DNA from: Pelagomonas calceolata
Taxonomy: Eukaryota; Sar; Pelagophyceae; Pelagomonadales; Pelagomonadaceae
Length of the DNA: 64,000 nucleotides
Direction of reading: 5' to 3'
NCBI GenBank assembly: GCA_918797485.1
Contig: CAKKNE010000001.1
Location: 4,960,001 to 5,024,000, forward strand
Shown: positions 43,499 to 53,340 of the stretch, in pieces
Layout of the letters: every line of letters begins with the position of its first letter
Numbering within the stretch: the stretch's first letter is position 1
Made by a program: the position numbers and the translations under genes
Notes under the pieces: model-generated
Database searches by the model: none
The model's input: only the letters and a program-made list of their open reading frames with translations
Told to the model about the DNA's origin: nothing

Positions 43499-45211
43499 TT
43501 AACCACCCTCCGCCGCCAACCCATCACACAACGCCTCCAGCCGCCGCAGCGCCAACGCGAGCCGCTCGGCCGTCGTCCGCGCGTCGAGGACGGGCTGCGC
43601 CTGGCCGCCGACGACGGCCCAGACGGCGTAGCTCAGGCGCGCGGCGCGGCGGTGCGCCGGGTAGCCGCCCGGGGGGGTCGTGTAGCGGCGATTAAATGGG
43701 TCCGGCGGCGCCACGTTGGAAGCGAGCCGCGCTGCGACGGCCGTCAGCGCGAAGTCCGCGGGCCAGTCTCCGTCCGGTGGCAATAGCCCTAGAATTTGAG
43801 ATGGCACGGGCACCTGTGTGTAAATCAACCAGTGTGTCGGGTGCACCCGATAATTCTTCACTAAGTCATTTCTCGGCGAAGACGTGGCCGCTGGCTCTGT
43901 CGAGCGGTGAGAAACCGACACCGCCACGCTATCGAGCAGGCGTCGCGTCGATGGCGTGGAGGTGGACGCGGTGATTCAGGACGAACGCGCCATAAATTTG
44001 ATGTCCACGCTGACGGGCACGGCCGTCGGCGAGACGCTGGACAGCCGCCGCAGGAGCTCGTCGAGCTTCAGCCAGACGTCGCGCTCGCGCTCCGCGAGCA
44101 GCGACGCGTCCGCCGCGTCGGCGGCGTTCCGCGCGTCGGCGTCGACCGACAGCGGCGCCGCGTAGATTCCTTCCAGTCCTTCCCCGTCCCACGCCGTCGC
44201 CGCGGCCACGTCGAACTGGCACACGGGCGCGACGTCGGCCGATTCCGGCGGCGGCAAGAATTCAACTCTTGCAAACGCCTCGTCCTCCAGCAGCGCCGCG
44301 GACCAGCACTCCGGGAACGCGGACGTCCCCCCAAAGTGCGAGAAGGCCTCGCCTGTGTGGGCATCAAATTTCGGGCGCCCCACGCCATCGACGCGATATT
44401 TTCTCCGTAGCTGCGTCTGCTCGATGGCGTGAAAATTCCACACAGCCATCGACCGTCCGGGATTATCCGGATGTCCGCGCGCGCGTAGGGCATGTTCCGC
44501 AGCGCCTTCTCGACCCTGCACCGCGCCAGACCCTGGACCCAGACGGCCCAGCGGTTGTCCGGCTGCTTCTCGTAGCGCGCGACGCGCATGAGCGTGCCGG
44601 TGCGCGGCGCCAAGGACGTCTCGTTCTTCAGATCATAATCAGGGTTGCCGATGTTGTCGCGCCCGCCGGGGAGCTGCACATGCGCGTAGAGCCAGGGCTC
44701 CGGGCCGCGGACGAGTTCCTCGAACATGTGGGTGTACTGCGGCTGCCAGACATTTAGTATGGTCCTGTGTGGAAATCAACATTTGCGGCGCGTTCACGCC
44801 ATCGACGCGATGCCTGCTCGATGGCGTGGCGATGCCGGTTCCCTCACCGCTCGACGGAGCCTGGAATTATCGCGTGCACCCGACGCACTGGTTGATTATC
44901 CACACAGGTATGGGCTGCTGGTGCGGCAATAAATGCATGCTCCATCTACATAACGGCACGTCCTTGATCAACCCGAACTCGTTGGCCGTCGCGACGAGCC
45001 GCGCGTCGCTCGCCGCGGCGTCGCGGAACGTATCCTCGCTCCCGCCGCCGTAAAACGCGCGTTTCAGCGCCTCGATGTCTTCATTCCTTTGCGTGTCCTG
45101 ACCGCCGTAGAGGTCGGCCTGGCGCCGCGTGTGCTGGCGCGACAGCGTCCTGTGGTGCTGCCAGGCTGCCGCACGAATGCTCGCCGACGCGACAGCGATG
45201 AGGCGCAGCAT
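43499..45211 (-). CDS. LON substrate-binding-domain protein with three introners, 417 aa when spliced
   Basis: ATG at 45211 (MLRLIAVASASIRAA, leader-like). Exons on the minus strand: 45211-44916, 44764-44454, 44352-44021, 43813-43499, total 1254 nt, an exact multiple of three. Spliced joins read HQQ-TILNVWQPQY, IIPDG-EAFSHFGG and SPTA-VPVPSQILGLLP. The middle resembles the N-terminal LON domain (PUA-like): HVQLPGGRDNIGNPDYD, TGTLMRVARYEKQPDNRWAVWVQGLARCRV, and a helical C-terminal half. No AAA+ or protease domain follows, so it is a stand-alone LON-domain protein, similar to cereblon-type or bacterial LonN proteins. Possibly plastid or secretory. Every intron is an introner. Confidence 0.85.
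43814..44012 (-). mobile_element. Introner in the LON-domain gene, third intron (E3)
   Basis: Ends on the plus strand: left CTGTGTGTAAATCAACC (one change), right AATTTGATGTCCACGCTG (several changes). A perfect 8-bp target duplication ACGGGCAC lies at 43806-43813 and 44013-44020. The minus-strand intron is 44020-43814 (207 nt) with donor GTGCCC taken from the duplication; phase 0. Inside are GCGTCGGGTGCACCCGATAA and the CGAGCGGTGA segment shared with E7 and E11. Confidence 0.92.
44353..44445 (-). mobile_element. Introner in the LON-domain gene, second intron (E4)
   Basis: Left CTGTGTGGGCATCAAATT, right AAATTCCACACAG. Internal inverted repeat CACGCCATCGA (44381-44391) / TCGATGGCGTG (44421-44431) with a 29-nt loop, the same spacing as in E2, and the same TTTCGGGCGCCCCACGCC context. 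Minus-strand intron 44453-44353 (101 nt), donor GTCGATGG, phase 1. The flanking 8-mers no longer match well. Confidence 0.88.
44765..44907 (-). mobile_element. Introner in the LON-domain gene, first intron (E5)
   Basis: Left CTGTGTGGAAATCAACATT, right TTGATTATCCACACAG. Target duplication GTATGGTC (44757-44764) / GTATGGGC (44908-44915). Internal inverted repeat CACGCCATCGA (44795-44805) / TCGATGGCGTG (44818-44828). Minus-strand intron 44915-44765 (151 nt), GC donor (GCCCAT), phase 2. Its core is inverted relative to E3 in the same gene. Confidence 0.92.
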
Positions 45212-45516
45212 TTGTGCTTATTTTCTGCTGCAGTGCCACACCGCTAATGCTCGCGCAGCCGAACTCTGCTCCCGCTGCTGCTTTGCTGGATGCCTAGTGT
45301 CTTACAGGCCGCTAGCTCCATATCAAGCCAACGCAGCGCTCAAGCGTAGCCCACGGACCCGCCAATGCCGTGCGCAACCACCTCGCCGGGGAAACCCGTA
45401 CGCACCATCAGTTTCGAACAGCGGCTGCTGGCCCTTGTGAAAAAGGCTGCCCCACGAGCGGCGCACCGGGAAGGAGGCACCGGCAGCCCCCAGCCACGCG
45501 ACCAAGGCTCGCAGCC
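45212..45516. promoter_or_regulatory. Divergent promoter region with recurrent motif (copy f)
   Basis: 305 bp. Motif at 45292-45316: CCTAGTGTCTTACAGGCC then GCTAGC. It is 81 bp from the LON-domain ATG and 201 bp from the GAF-protein ATG. Confidence 0.55.
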
Positions 45517-47001
45517 ATGGCCGCCACGACGGGCGCCGGCGGCAACAGCGACCCCGAGGACGCGTCCGCCTTTTTGACACGGACGAATTTCAAGTCCATC
45601 GTCGAGTGGCTGACGGCGGAAGCCATCCTCAACAGGCCCGAGGACCCCATGACCTACGTGAGGGATTTATGTGATATGAAGCTGTGTGAGCGCGGCGCCG
45701 AGGCGTACGCGGCCGACCACGCCACGAAGTACGTCCAGTCCTGCTACTCGGAGGCGGCTTCACTCGCTGATGAGGACGGGCGGATTTATGGTAAAGTCGT
45801 GAGAGCTCCCAAAGGCGTGGGCGGCGCGAAAGCTGAGAAAATGAGGTTAAAAGCTGAACGATTAGAACGCCTACTAAAAGCAGCAGGAGACATCCAGCGG
45901 TCCATCACACCTAGGGAGGCCTGCGCGAAGGTCGTCCAGGTGGCCTGCGATTTACTGAACGCCGACCGGGCCTCTATTTTTACGGCCCAAGACCCGGAAT
46001 TTAAGGGCGGGCCTCGAGTACTGATGCTGAGAGTCGCGGACGACTCGAACCTACCGACGATCCGAGTGCCCTTCGGCGTGGGCATCGCGGGCACGGTGGC
46101 CGACACGGGCGACGTCTGCAACATTCATGACGCGTATACGGATCCGCGCTTCGATCCCCGAGCGGATAAAGAATCGGGCTACAAGACGCAGAACATTCTG
46201 TGTGCTCCCATACGGGACCATACGAACAGAATTGTGGGCGTCATCCAAGTGATCAACAAGAACACGGGGCCCTTCACGGACGATGATGAAGATGTGCTCG
46301 GCGTGTTGTCTACGCTCGCCGCGGCATCGCTGCGGAACGCTGATCTCTACGATGCTGCTGTCAGTGCTCGAACGAGGGCCGACGCGACCATGGACTTGGT
46401 GAAGACTTTATATGATAACCTAGGTGTCAATAGCGTCGTACATACGCTCACCAATAGGCTACCGGACGTCATCGACTGCGATCGGTGCACGGTCTTCGTG
46501 ATCGATTCCTCATCGGATGAAATGTGGGCGCTGCAGGGCGACGTGAACGTCAAGTTCCCCCTCGACGCGCCCGGGTTGGCCCCGACGTGCGGGAGAGAGG
46601 TAGAGGTGATTAACATCCCCGACGCCTACAAGGACCATCGCTTCAACCAGAATATCGACAAGCAGACGAACTACACGACGAAGAGCATTTTGTGCCACCC
46701 CGTCTGCGCCGACAGCGGCGAGACGTGCGTCGGCGTCGTGCAACTCATCAACAAGAACAACGGCGCGCCCTTCACGGTCGAGGACGAAAAACTCTTAGCG
46801 GCGTTCTTGTCGATCGTCGGCGAGATCCTGAAGCGGCTGACCATGTCCAAATCCCCGAAAAAGAAGAAGCACGTCATGGACGACGACGAGGGCCTGGACG
46901 CGGACTTGGTTTCTCGTCCTTCAGAAGGCGCCGAGAAGCTCGACGCCTTCGACGAGGACGAGGAGGGGTCCGACGAGGGCGACGACGCCGAGGAGGACTA
47001 G
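45517..47001 (+). CDS. Dual GAF-domain protein with RIIa/DPY30-like N-terminus, 494 aa
   Basis: ATG at 45517. Residues ~15-55 (TAEAILNRPEDPMTYVRDLCDMKL) resemble an RIIa/DPY30 dimerisation-docking helix pair. Two GAF domains follow: ~125-280 (DLLNADRASIFTAQD ... VPFGVGIAGTVADTG) and ~290-460 (LPDVIDCDRCTVFVID). Each ends in the NK-x-F-x3-DE type motif (NKNTGPFTDDDE; NKNNGAPFTVEDE) that marks cyclic-nucleotide-binding GAF domains of phosphodiesterases and cyclases. No catalytic domain follows; the tail is Lys-rich then acidic. A cyclic-nucleotide sensor docking to an A-kinase-anchor-type partner, perhaps axonemal, is inference. Confidence 0.87.
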   Translation: MAATTGAGGNSDPEDASAFLTRTNFKSIVEWLTAEAILNRPEDPMTYVRDLCDMKLCERGAEAYAADHATKYVQSCYSEAASLADEDGRIYGKVVRAPKGVGGAKAEKMRLKAERLERLLKAAGDIQRSITPREACAKVVQVACDLLNADRASIFTAQDPEFKGGPRVLMLRVADDSNLPTIRVPFGVGIAGTVADTGDVCNIHDAYTDPRFDPRADKESGYKTQNILCAPIRDHTNRIVGVIQVINKNTGPFTDDDEDVLGVLSTLAAASLRNADLYDAAVSARTRADATMDLVKTLYDNLGVNSVVHTLTNRLPDVIDCDRCTVFVIDSSSDEMWALQGDVNVKFPLDAPGLAPTCGREVEVINIPDAYKDHRFNQNIDKQTNYTTKSILCHPVCADSGETCVGVVQLINKNNGAPFTVEDEKLLAAFLSIVGEILKRLTMSKSPKKKKHVMDDDEGLDADLVSRPSEGAEKLDAFDEDEEGSDEGDDAEED

Positions 47002-47006
47002 GCGCG

Positions 47007-47028
47007 GCTAGCGGTGTAAGACACTAGC
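47007..47028. promoter_or_regulatory. Recurrent GCTAG promoter motif (copy g)
   Basis: GCTAGCGG, then TGTAAGACACTAGC. This is the only copy in a tandem, not divergent, intergenic region: directly after the GAF gene stop and 203 bp before the TRAPPC1 ATG. Confidence 0.6.
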
Positions 47029-47230
47029 ATGCATGCCGTCCGGTGCCGGCGCCGTGATTTGGCACGAGCGTACAATACAATCAGCTATACAGTGATTCAT
47101 ACTACTCAGTGCCTTTCGCTCTCGAGCTGTGTCAAGCTCTGCCGCTGAGCACTAAGGTTTGCAACACCCATACCTGCTTACCACACGCGCACGCGGCGCG
47201 CCAGCCGATACCAAGCGCACCGCTGCGGCG

Positions 47231-47677
47231 ATGGTCCTCTACTCGCTCCACGTCTTCGACCGGTCCGGCCGCTGCCTTTTTGATAGGGAGTGGAACGGCC
47301 CGAGGCGCGACGACGGCAGCGGCGAGCACCCGCGCCTCGTCTTCGGCATGCTCCACTCGCTCGGCGAGGTGTCGAACAAGCTCGCGCCGCGGGGCCGCGC
47401 GCCCGACGGCCACATCACGGTGCGGACGGACAGCTACGCGCTGCACGCCTTCGAGGCGCTCTCGGGCTACCGCTTCGTGCTGCTCGCGGACGCGGAGTTC
47501 AAGGGCGACCCGCGCGCGGTGCTCTTCCACGTCTACGCCCAGCTCTGGGTCGAGTGCGTCGTCAAGTCGCCGGTGCAGGACCCGACGTCGGGCGGCCGCG
47601 TCGGCTCGCCGCTCTTCGAGCAGCAGCTGGACAAGTACGTCGGCGGGCTCGACGGGGGGGCGGCTACTAAGACATAG
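47231..47677 (+). CDS. TRAPPC1: TRAPP complex subunit 1 (TRAPPC1/Bet5), 148 aa
   Basis: ATG at 47231 (MVLYSLHVFDRSGRCLFDREW). The longin/sedlin-type fold is clear: LVFGMLHSLGEVSNKLAP, ITVRTDSYALHAFEALSGYRFVLLAD, and a C-terminal helix with LWVECVVKSPVQDP and SPLFEQQLDKYV. The last is a strong TRAPPC1/Bet5 signature. It is a core subunit of TRAPP, the tethering and Rab1/Ypt1 exchange complex for ER-Golgi traffic. Length is normal (~145). No intron. Confidence 0.94.
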   Translation: MVLYSLHVFDRSGRCLFDREWNGPRRDDGSGEHPRLVFGMLHSLGEVSNKLAPRGRAPDGHITVRTDSYALHAFEALSGYRFVLLADAEFKGDPRAVLFHVYAQLWVECVVKSPVQDPTSGGRVGSPLFEQQLDKYVGGLDGGAATKT

Positions 47678-47791
47678 TGTGTTTTCTATTTTTTTTTCCT
47701 CGAGGGGCTTTGTCATAATTTTTAGGCATACAAGGTCGTTATGTACATGGTTTGGGGCAGCGCATGCGGCGGGGTCGCGGAACAGCTCCTA

Positions 47792-47818
47792 TTTTATTTT
47801 GTTTTTTTTGGTTTTTTT
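47792..47818. repeat. T-rich tract
   Basis: A run of T with scattered G (TTTTATTTTGTTTTTTTTGG), in the 219-bp convergent space between TRAPPC1 and the type II membrane protein gene. Possibly part of transcript-end signals for the plus strand. Confidence 0.5.
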
Positions 47819-47896
47819 GGCGTTCTCGTCGGTCGCTCTCGGCACGTACATCCGCTTTTCTTGGCGCGGCGACGGCACTGCCCCGAGGTCGTGGAC

Positions 47897-48442
47897 CTAC
47901 GTGCAGCACGCGAAGCATTCGGCCACACCGGGGTCCGGCAGACCAATATGCGTGCAACCGGTATGCTCCGGATTCCCGTTGCACTTCTCACAGGTCGGGC
48001 CCCACGAATCAAAGTTGCAGAACCAGCCGGGCTTGCACGGAGCGTCACCACAAGCGATCTTCGAGCCTTTCTTGGTCCATTGATTCTGTCCGGCGTGGCA
48101 CTTCTTGGGTACACACTTATGAGAATAGATCCATTTGCAGTTTGCATCGTTGCAAGTGTGCGGTTCTTCGTTGCCGTTTGCTGATTTGAGATCCTTGGGC
48201 CCGTAGCAAGAGTCCTTAGAGGGCTTCAAGTTGTACCCCCCCCACATATGATCACCGAATAACTTCGACATCATTCCAGTGGATGCGACCTCGGGGGAGG
48301 TCGCCGTGACCGCGAGCGCGCCGAGGGCGAAGGAGGCCAGAGCGGCGCCGAGGACGACGTACTTGCGGCTCGACTTCTTGATGGGCTCCTGGAGGAGCGG
48401 CTCCTCGGCGGCGGGGGCCGGGACGGTGTTGTAGGAAGCCAT
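47897..48442 (-). CDS. Type II membrane protein with Cys-rich ectodomain, 181 aa
   Basis: ATG at 48442 (MASYNTVPAPAAEEPLLQEP). A ~30-residue cytoplasmic tail with KKSSRK is followed by one membrane helix (YVVLGAALASFALGALAVTA). The outer part has about sixteen Cys, including CNDANCKWIYSHKC, CGDAPCKPGWFCNFD and CEKCNGNPEHTGC, and ends in ECFACCT. The pattern suggests disulphide-rich repeats in the secretory pathway or at the cell surface. EEPLLQEP may act as a dileucine sorting signal. No family recognised. Confidence 0.7.
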   Translation of the reverse strand: MASYNTVPAPAAEEPLLQEPIKKSSRKYVVLGAALASFALGALAVTATSPEVASTGMMSKLFGDHMWGGYNLKPSKDSCYGPKDLKSANGNEEPHTCNDANCKWIYSHKCVPKKCHAGQNQWTKKGSKIACGDAPCKPGWFCNFDSWGPTCEKCNGNPEHTGCTHIGLPDPGVAECFACCT

Positions 48443-48697
48443 CGCTGCCTGCGCGGCACGGTTTACGTTATAAGCGCGACGAACGCGGCCGTCGACGAAA
48501 GGACCAGCGTGGCGACAAGCTCTTTTTGGGGGGGTGCCGCTCGCGCCGACGACGCATCGAGGACGCGCGAAGGCCGAAACGCCGCCGCGCGGCGCGCGAT
48601 GGCTGGCGGTGAAGTTGTGGTGTGTTGCAGCCAAGCAGCCCCCGCGCCCGCTCCGCGACAGAGCCCTACTAGCAGTAAACACAAGAAGGGTCGTTAT

Positions 48698-51600
48698 TCA
48701 GCGAAACCGCGCCAAAAACGTCCGCACCTCCATCGGCCGCAGCGTGAGCGAGGGGTAGGCGAAGGGCGTCCGCGCCGTGAAGGCCCCGTCCTCTGCCGCC
48801 ACCTCTGTCTTCCACGTCAGCCGCGCGGCCGGCGCCGCGTTCGCCGTCAGCGTCGTTTCCACGGCGGACGTGATCGCGAGGCCGGGACGTCTGAAGTAGC
48901 GCGTCAGGTCGATGGTAACAGGTTGGGCCAGGTCGTCCGCCGTCTCCCCGGCCTCGTAGACGTGGGCCAGCCGTAATAACCACTGGCCGTTGTGCGCTTG
49001 GGCGTAGTTCGACGTCAGCGTCACGAGTTTCACGTTCGGCGGCAGTGGCTCGGCCAGGACCGTCCGCGACGGCGTCTTGAACGGCGTCCCGAGACGCGCG
49101 AACGCGAGCGCGGGAGGCTGCTGGACCTCCTCCATCAGCCGGCGCCGCAACGCGCGCGCCCGTTGCACCTCATCAAACACCAGCAGATGTCGACCTCGAA
49201 CCGTCAATCCCGCGCAAAAGCAGCCGCCGTCGCCCTCGTGCCCGTGCGCGCCCATGGCGCCCGGCGCCGCGCGGATGTCGTTGCAGCCGCACATTGTTTC
49301 ATTTAACGGTTCCTGCACGCCCCGGTTGTCGTCCTCCTGGAGGCGGCGGTGGACCATGAACTCGAGCGATCCACTCGCAAGTGACGCGCCGCCCAGGGAC
49401 CTGTGTGGACATCGACCAGTAGCTGTCGCGTCGATGGCGTAGAGGTTGATTTCCACACGGCCAGTGACGTGTCGACAATCACATCGAACTCGACGCAGTC
49501 GTCGTTGATCGACGCGAGGGCGTTCACGGGGTAGTAGTTCCCCGCGACGGGCTCCGAGATCTTGTAGGGCGAAGGGTAGGACGGGCCGCGCTTGTCTCGA
49601 ACGCGTTTCACGGTCTCTCGGCCGTTGCTATCCGTGTAGAAGACGCCCCCCGACGCGACGGCCGTGTCGTACCTCAGGACCACTTCCTTGCCCCAGTTGG
49701 CATCGGGCGCGAGCCAGGGCGTGTCCACGGGAATGGGCCCGGCCGTCCACTCGACCTCCACGTGTGCGTTGTCCTTGCCCAGGCGTATGGTATGAGAAGT
49801 GAACGGCGACCCGCGCAGTCGCACTTCGGCATATACACTTCCGGTTTCGACGGCCATTTGCGGCACAAAGGAAGGATCAAAGCCATACAGCTCCGACGAG
49901 TTCGGCCGGAAGATGTACGCGCCCGACGCCTGCGACGAGCAGGCCGGCTCTAGGTCAGAGAGCGTGTCGGGGTACGGCGTGCAGCCCCCGGTCGACGAGT
50001 TGTACCAGCCCCAGGTCAATTTTAGGGAGGTCGTCGTCCGCGACGCCAAGTTCTCTATCGTTGTAAGTGCCTTCGTGGCCGTGCAGAACGTCAACCGCAA
50101 GAGGCCGTTGTCCACAATTAGGTTATCACCGTCCCGCGTCACTGTGATGGATGATGACGGCTCGGAAGCGCCGGGCCCGCACGCCGCCGTCGCGGCGCCC
50201 GTCGCTTTTATTGGCAGAGATACGGCGAGGACCGCCGTCGCCTCGTTCGTGAGCGCGGCGTCGGCCGCCCTATACTCTTCCTTCGTGAGATTGAACGAAT
50301 TGAGGTAGAGCCGCGGCAGTTCCCTTGTTCTTTGATCCAATGCCAGAATCTGGGAGGCGAGGGCCTTTCCGGAAGCGTCCTTGCAGCGCCACGGGCCGTC
50401 ACTCACGATAGGTACCCGCAAAACATGATCAACGTCCTGGCCGAGCGGGCTGAAGGCCGCCACTGAGAACCCGTGATGCGTAGCGGAACAGGTCGACGCG
50501 TTCAAACCTGTGTGGAAATCAACCAATGCGTCGGGTGCAATCGGCGATGACGCGGCCGTGCTGGCCCCGTTGAGCGGTGAAGAACCGGCATCGCCACGCC
50601 ATCGAGCAGGGAAACGCGCTGTAAAATTTTGATTTCCACGCAGGTTCAAACAGGACATGGGCCCGCTATTGCAGTTGCAGTGGTCAAACGCCTCGCGTCC
50701 GACGCCGAGCAGCCGACCAAAGGCCACCGCCACACCAGCTTCCGCTTCTAGAGCTGACTCCGTGATCCTTTGGGCATAATCATCCGTAACATCTTGCCGC
50801 TCCGTGCCCGACATGCCGTCGTGGTGCGTGGCCACGCCGACCGTGCCCTCGAGAGCGTCGGTCCAGGAGTCGCCGACGACGGGCTCCTTCTTGTAGGTCG
50901 GTCGATTCACATCTTTCTTGGACGTGTTCGTGACGACCTCCAGTAACCGCGCCGATTCTAAATAGGAAGTGGCGAACCGGACCTGCCTTTTCAACGCCGG
51001 CCGCGACGTGAAGTAGCCGCTCCAGTAGTTGTGCGCGTTGTCCGCCAGGGGCATGATGTCATCTTGTCTTAGTTCATAGGTCACGGACCTATTACGATGC
51101 TTCAAATCCGTATACAGGGTAGGTGTGGAATAAAAGGCATTCACAGAACCATTCAAATTCACATAATGGATCAGCTTGTCCAAATTCCTATACCATCGAT
51201 CGGCGTTTTGATATTGAAAGTCCGTGCCGCAGGCCCACAATTGATGTAGTGTTAAAGTATGCTTCGCCTGCTCCCTGGCATCTTGCACAAACTTGTCGAC
51301 CCACTGGTCGACGTTGTAGTCGTGTCTTGAAGGGTCGTCGTTCACTTGTTGCGTCTCGTCGTCGAAATTCAGCCACGTACTGTAGCCGCCCTGCCCCGTG
51401 CCGTACAAATCCCCCGCGAAGACGTCCGCGCTCGAACCTAGGGACTTGCTGCCGCGCCAGACCCACTCGAAGCCGCCCGTCGGCGGTTTTACGGACTGTT
51501 TTCTTCCATACCTCATTTCTCGGTCCTGGTAGTCCATGCGCCCCCAAAATAACGACGTCATGCCCGCCTCCGCCCCTAACAACCAGGCCTGCGTGTTCGT

Positions 51601-52236
51601 GTGCCCGAAGGGGTCGATCTGCCACGTGCCTTTTGGGTTCGCTTGAGCACCAAAGGTCTTGAAGAGCCACTGGTGGCCTCTTGTGGTTTGATCGACCATC
51701 GCCGTCCAGAGCGGACTCGCCTCGTCGTGCATGCACCAGCCCCCGTTGATGAACTCGAGCTGCTTGTTGCGTACGAGGGATTTGGCTCTACTTCTCTTAA
51801 AGTCATCAGCTTGCTCCCACCACCGGGCAAAAAACGCCGTCTCGACATAGATGAATTTCCGATTCGCATCCTGCGCGAGCTGCTCCGTCAAGGTATCGAT
51901 GATCCAGTAGACCTCCCTACTAAAATACTGGTCCACAGTAACCTGCCAGCCCGTGTCGTCGTGCGAATGCGGCACGAGGTGGACGTTGATCTTGCCTTCG
52001 ACGGGTCCTCCCTTCGTGTTATATACTCTGTTTGTAGGTGGCGTGTATGGTGGTGCTGTGGTGCGATCGCCGGTCGACCAGAAGGCGTACGAGGGGGCGC
52101 GGTCGCCTAGTTTACCGGAATCCGTGACGGCGAGCTCTTCCTGGGCTAATCCCGCAATCACGTGGCCGCTGGCGTCGTGGCGGCCGTTCGCGGCCGCGCG
52201 CCCGATCGCGGCGACGGCGACGAGGGAGCGCAGCAT
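48698..52236 (-). CDS. Lysosomal-type alpha-mannosidase (GH38), two introners, 1108 aa when spliced
   Basis: ATG at 52236; signal peptide MLRSLVAVAAIGRAAANG. Exons on the minus strand: 52236-50652, 50507-49469, 49400-48698 (3327 nt, a multiple of three). GH38 hallmarks: VHLVPHSHDDTGW (~83-95; zinc ligands His and Asp), FFARWWEQ, GTWQIDPFGHTNTQAWLL with nucleophile Asp (~206), HHDGMSGTERQDVTDDY. After splicing the C-terminal beta domains continue through [37 protein letters not shown] to the end. It cleaves alpha-mannose from N-glycans in lysosome or vacuole. Both introns are introners; length fits the family (~1000-1100). Confidence 0.93.
49401..49460 (-). mobile_element. Short introner in alpha-mannosidase, second intron (E6)
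   Basis: 60 bp: left CTGTGTGGACATCGACC, right GGTTGATTTCCACACGG. Target duplication CCAGGGAC (49393-49400) / CCAGTGAC (49461-49468). It has only one arm of the internal repeat (GCGTCGATGGCGTAG), so it looks like an internal deletion. Minus-strand intron 49468-49401 (68 nt), donor GTCACT, phase 2. Confidence 0.92.
50508..50643 (-). mobile_element. Introner in alpha-mannosidase, first intron (E7)
   Basis: Left CTGTGTGGAAATCAACC, right TTTTGATTTCCACGCAG. Perfect 8-bp target duplication GTTCAAAC (50500-50507 and 50644-50651). Minus-strand intron 50651-50508 (144 nt), donor GTTTGA, phase 1. Being a multiple of three with no stop, it would be read through in frame if unspliced, adding 48 foreign residues. 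Confidence 0.94.
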
Positions 52237-52391
52237 GGCCTTGGTGTTATGATGCCGCTGCTCGCTCGGGACCAAATGTAAGCTTAGAAATGCGTTGCGC
52301 GGTCACGCTCAGCAGCTATGCAGTTACTGAATCGATACTTTAGCCCACGAATGCCCGCGTTTAAGCCCGCAGTTCCGAGCTCTCGAAGCTT

Positions 52392-52415
52392 GCTAGTGTC
52401 TTACATGCCGCTAGC
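52392..52415. promoter_or_regulatory. Recurrent GCTAG promoter motif (copy h)
   Basis: GCTAGTGTCTTACATGCC then GCTAGC, in the 272-bp divergent region between alpha-mannosidase (156 bp to ATG) and the LURP-one-related gene (94 bp to ATG). Confidence 0.6.
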
Positions 52416-52508
52416 TTCGCTCTCGCGTGATTTGCCCTGGACGGCACACAGACATCTCCTGCTATCCGCAAGCTGCCAGTACCTCGACGATCAACAGCTT
52501 TTGCCGCC

Positions 52509-53339
52509 ATGAAAGTCTCGGCTGCATTGCTGGCCGTGCAATGCACAGCAATGGTCTTCTCGGATTTCAACCCTTTAGGACCTAAGCTCAAGTCGCAGAA
52601 CCCACCAAAATACGCCTTGACGGCGCCGACGACGAGCACGCAGGGCTACGCAGTCCGCGAGAAGATGCTGTCCATCTCCGGCGAAGATTTCTACGTCGAG
52701 CGGGAAGGCGGCGGGAGAGCGTTTGATATTGTGGGAAGCAACAAGGTGCCGTTCGGCGTCGGGGGCTTCGTGCTCGACAAGATGGAATTGAGGGCTGGTG
52801 GAAAACTCTGCGGCAGCATCGAGCGGCGAGCCGTCGCCATGGCCACGGCGTATGATATCTATCTCAAAGGAGACTGCATCGCGAAGATTGAAAAAGATAT
52901 CGTCTCGCTGACGCCGTCGTACAAATTCTTCTACGAGGCGGGGAACTGTGCGCAAATCAACCCCCGATAATTCTTTGAACCCACACTGCCACGCCGTCGA
53001 GAAGCGCCGCGACGTTTGATTTATGCACAGGCGGAAAACAACGGCAACCCCTGCTACCGCGCGACGGGGTCCTTCTCGCAGCGGAAGTACGACATCTACG
53101 CGAGGGACGGGAGCGAAGTAGCGACGATCGGCCGCCAACTGCTGGAGCTCATGCCCGATAAAGCGGACACGTATCACGTCAAATGCGCGGCCGGCGTGGA
53201 TCCGGCGGCGATCATTGCTCTGGCGCTCGTGATCGACGAGGACCACGACGAGAGCGACGCGGCGCGCGACGCGCGGCGGAAAGAGGGCGGCGACGACGGC
53301 GGGGGGATGTTCGGATTTTTCAAAGGGCCGCTCGGGTAA
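52509..53339 (+). CDS. LURP-one-related (Tubby-like fold) protein with one introner, 245 aa when spliced
   Basis: ATG at 52509. Exons 52509-52937 and 53031-53339 (738 nt). LOR features: YAVREKMLSISGEDFYVEREGGGRAFDIVG, FVLDKMELRAGGKLCGSIERR, TAYDIYLKGDCIAKIEKDIVSLTPSYKFFYE, then after the join AENNGNPCYRATGSFSQRKYDIYARDG. This beta-barrel family is related to Tubby and phospholipid scramblases and is linked in plants to pathogen defence. The tail is acidic then GGGMFGFFKGPLG. The intron splits the sheet after a Glu in phase 0. The next gene's stop begins one base after this gene's stop. Confidence 0.87.
52946..53030 (+). mobile_element. Introner in the LURP-one-related gene (E8)
   Basis: Left CTGTGCGCAAATCAACC, right GTTTGATTTATGCACAG, both mutated. 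Target duplication GCGGGGAA (52938-52945) / GCGGAAAA (53031-53038). Core ACGCCGTCGAGAAGCGCCGC is a degraded half of the internal repeat. Intron 52938-53030 (93 nt) with GC donor, phase 0. Confidence 0.88.
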
Positions 53340-53340
53340 G

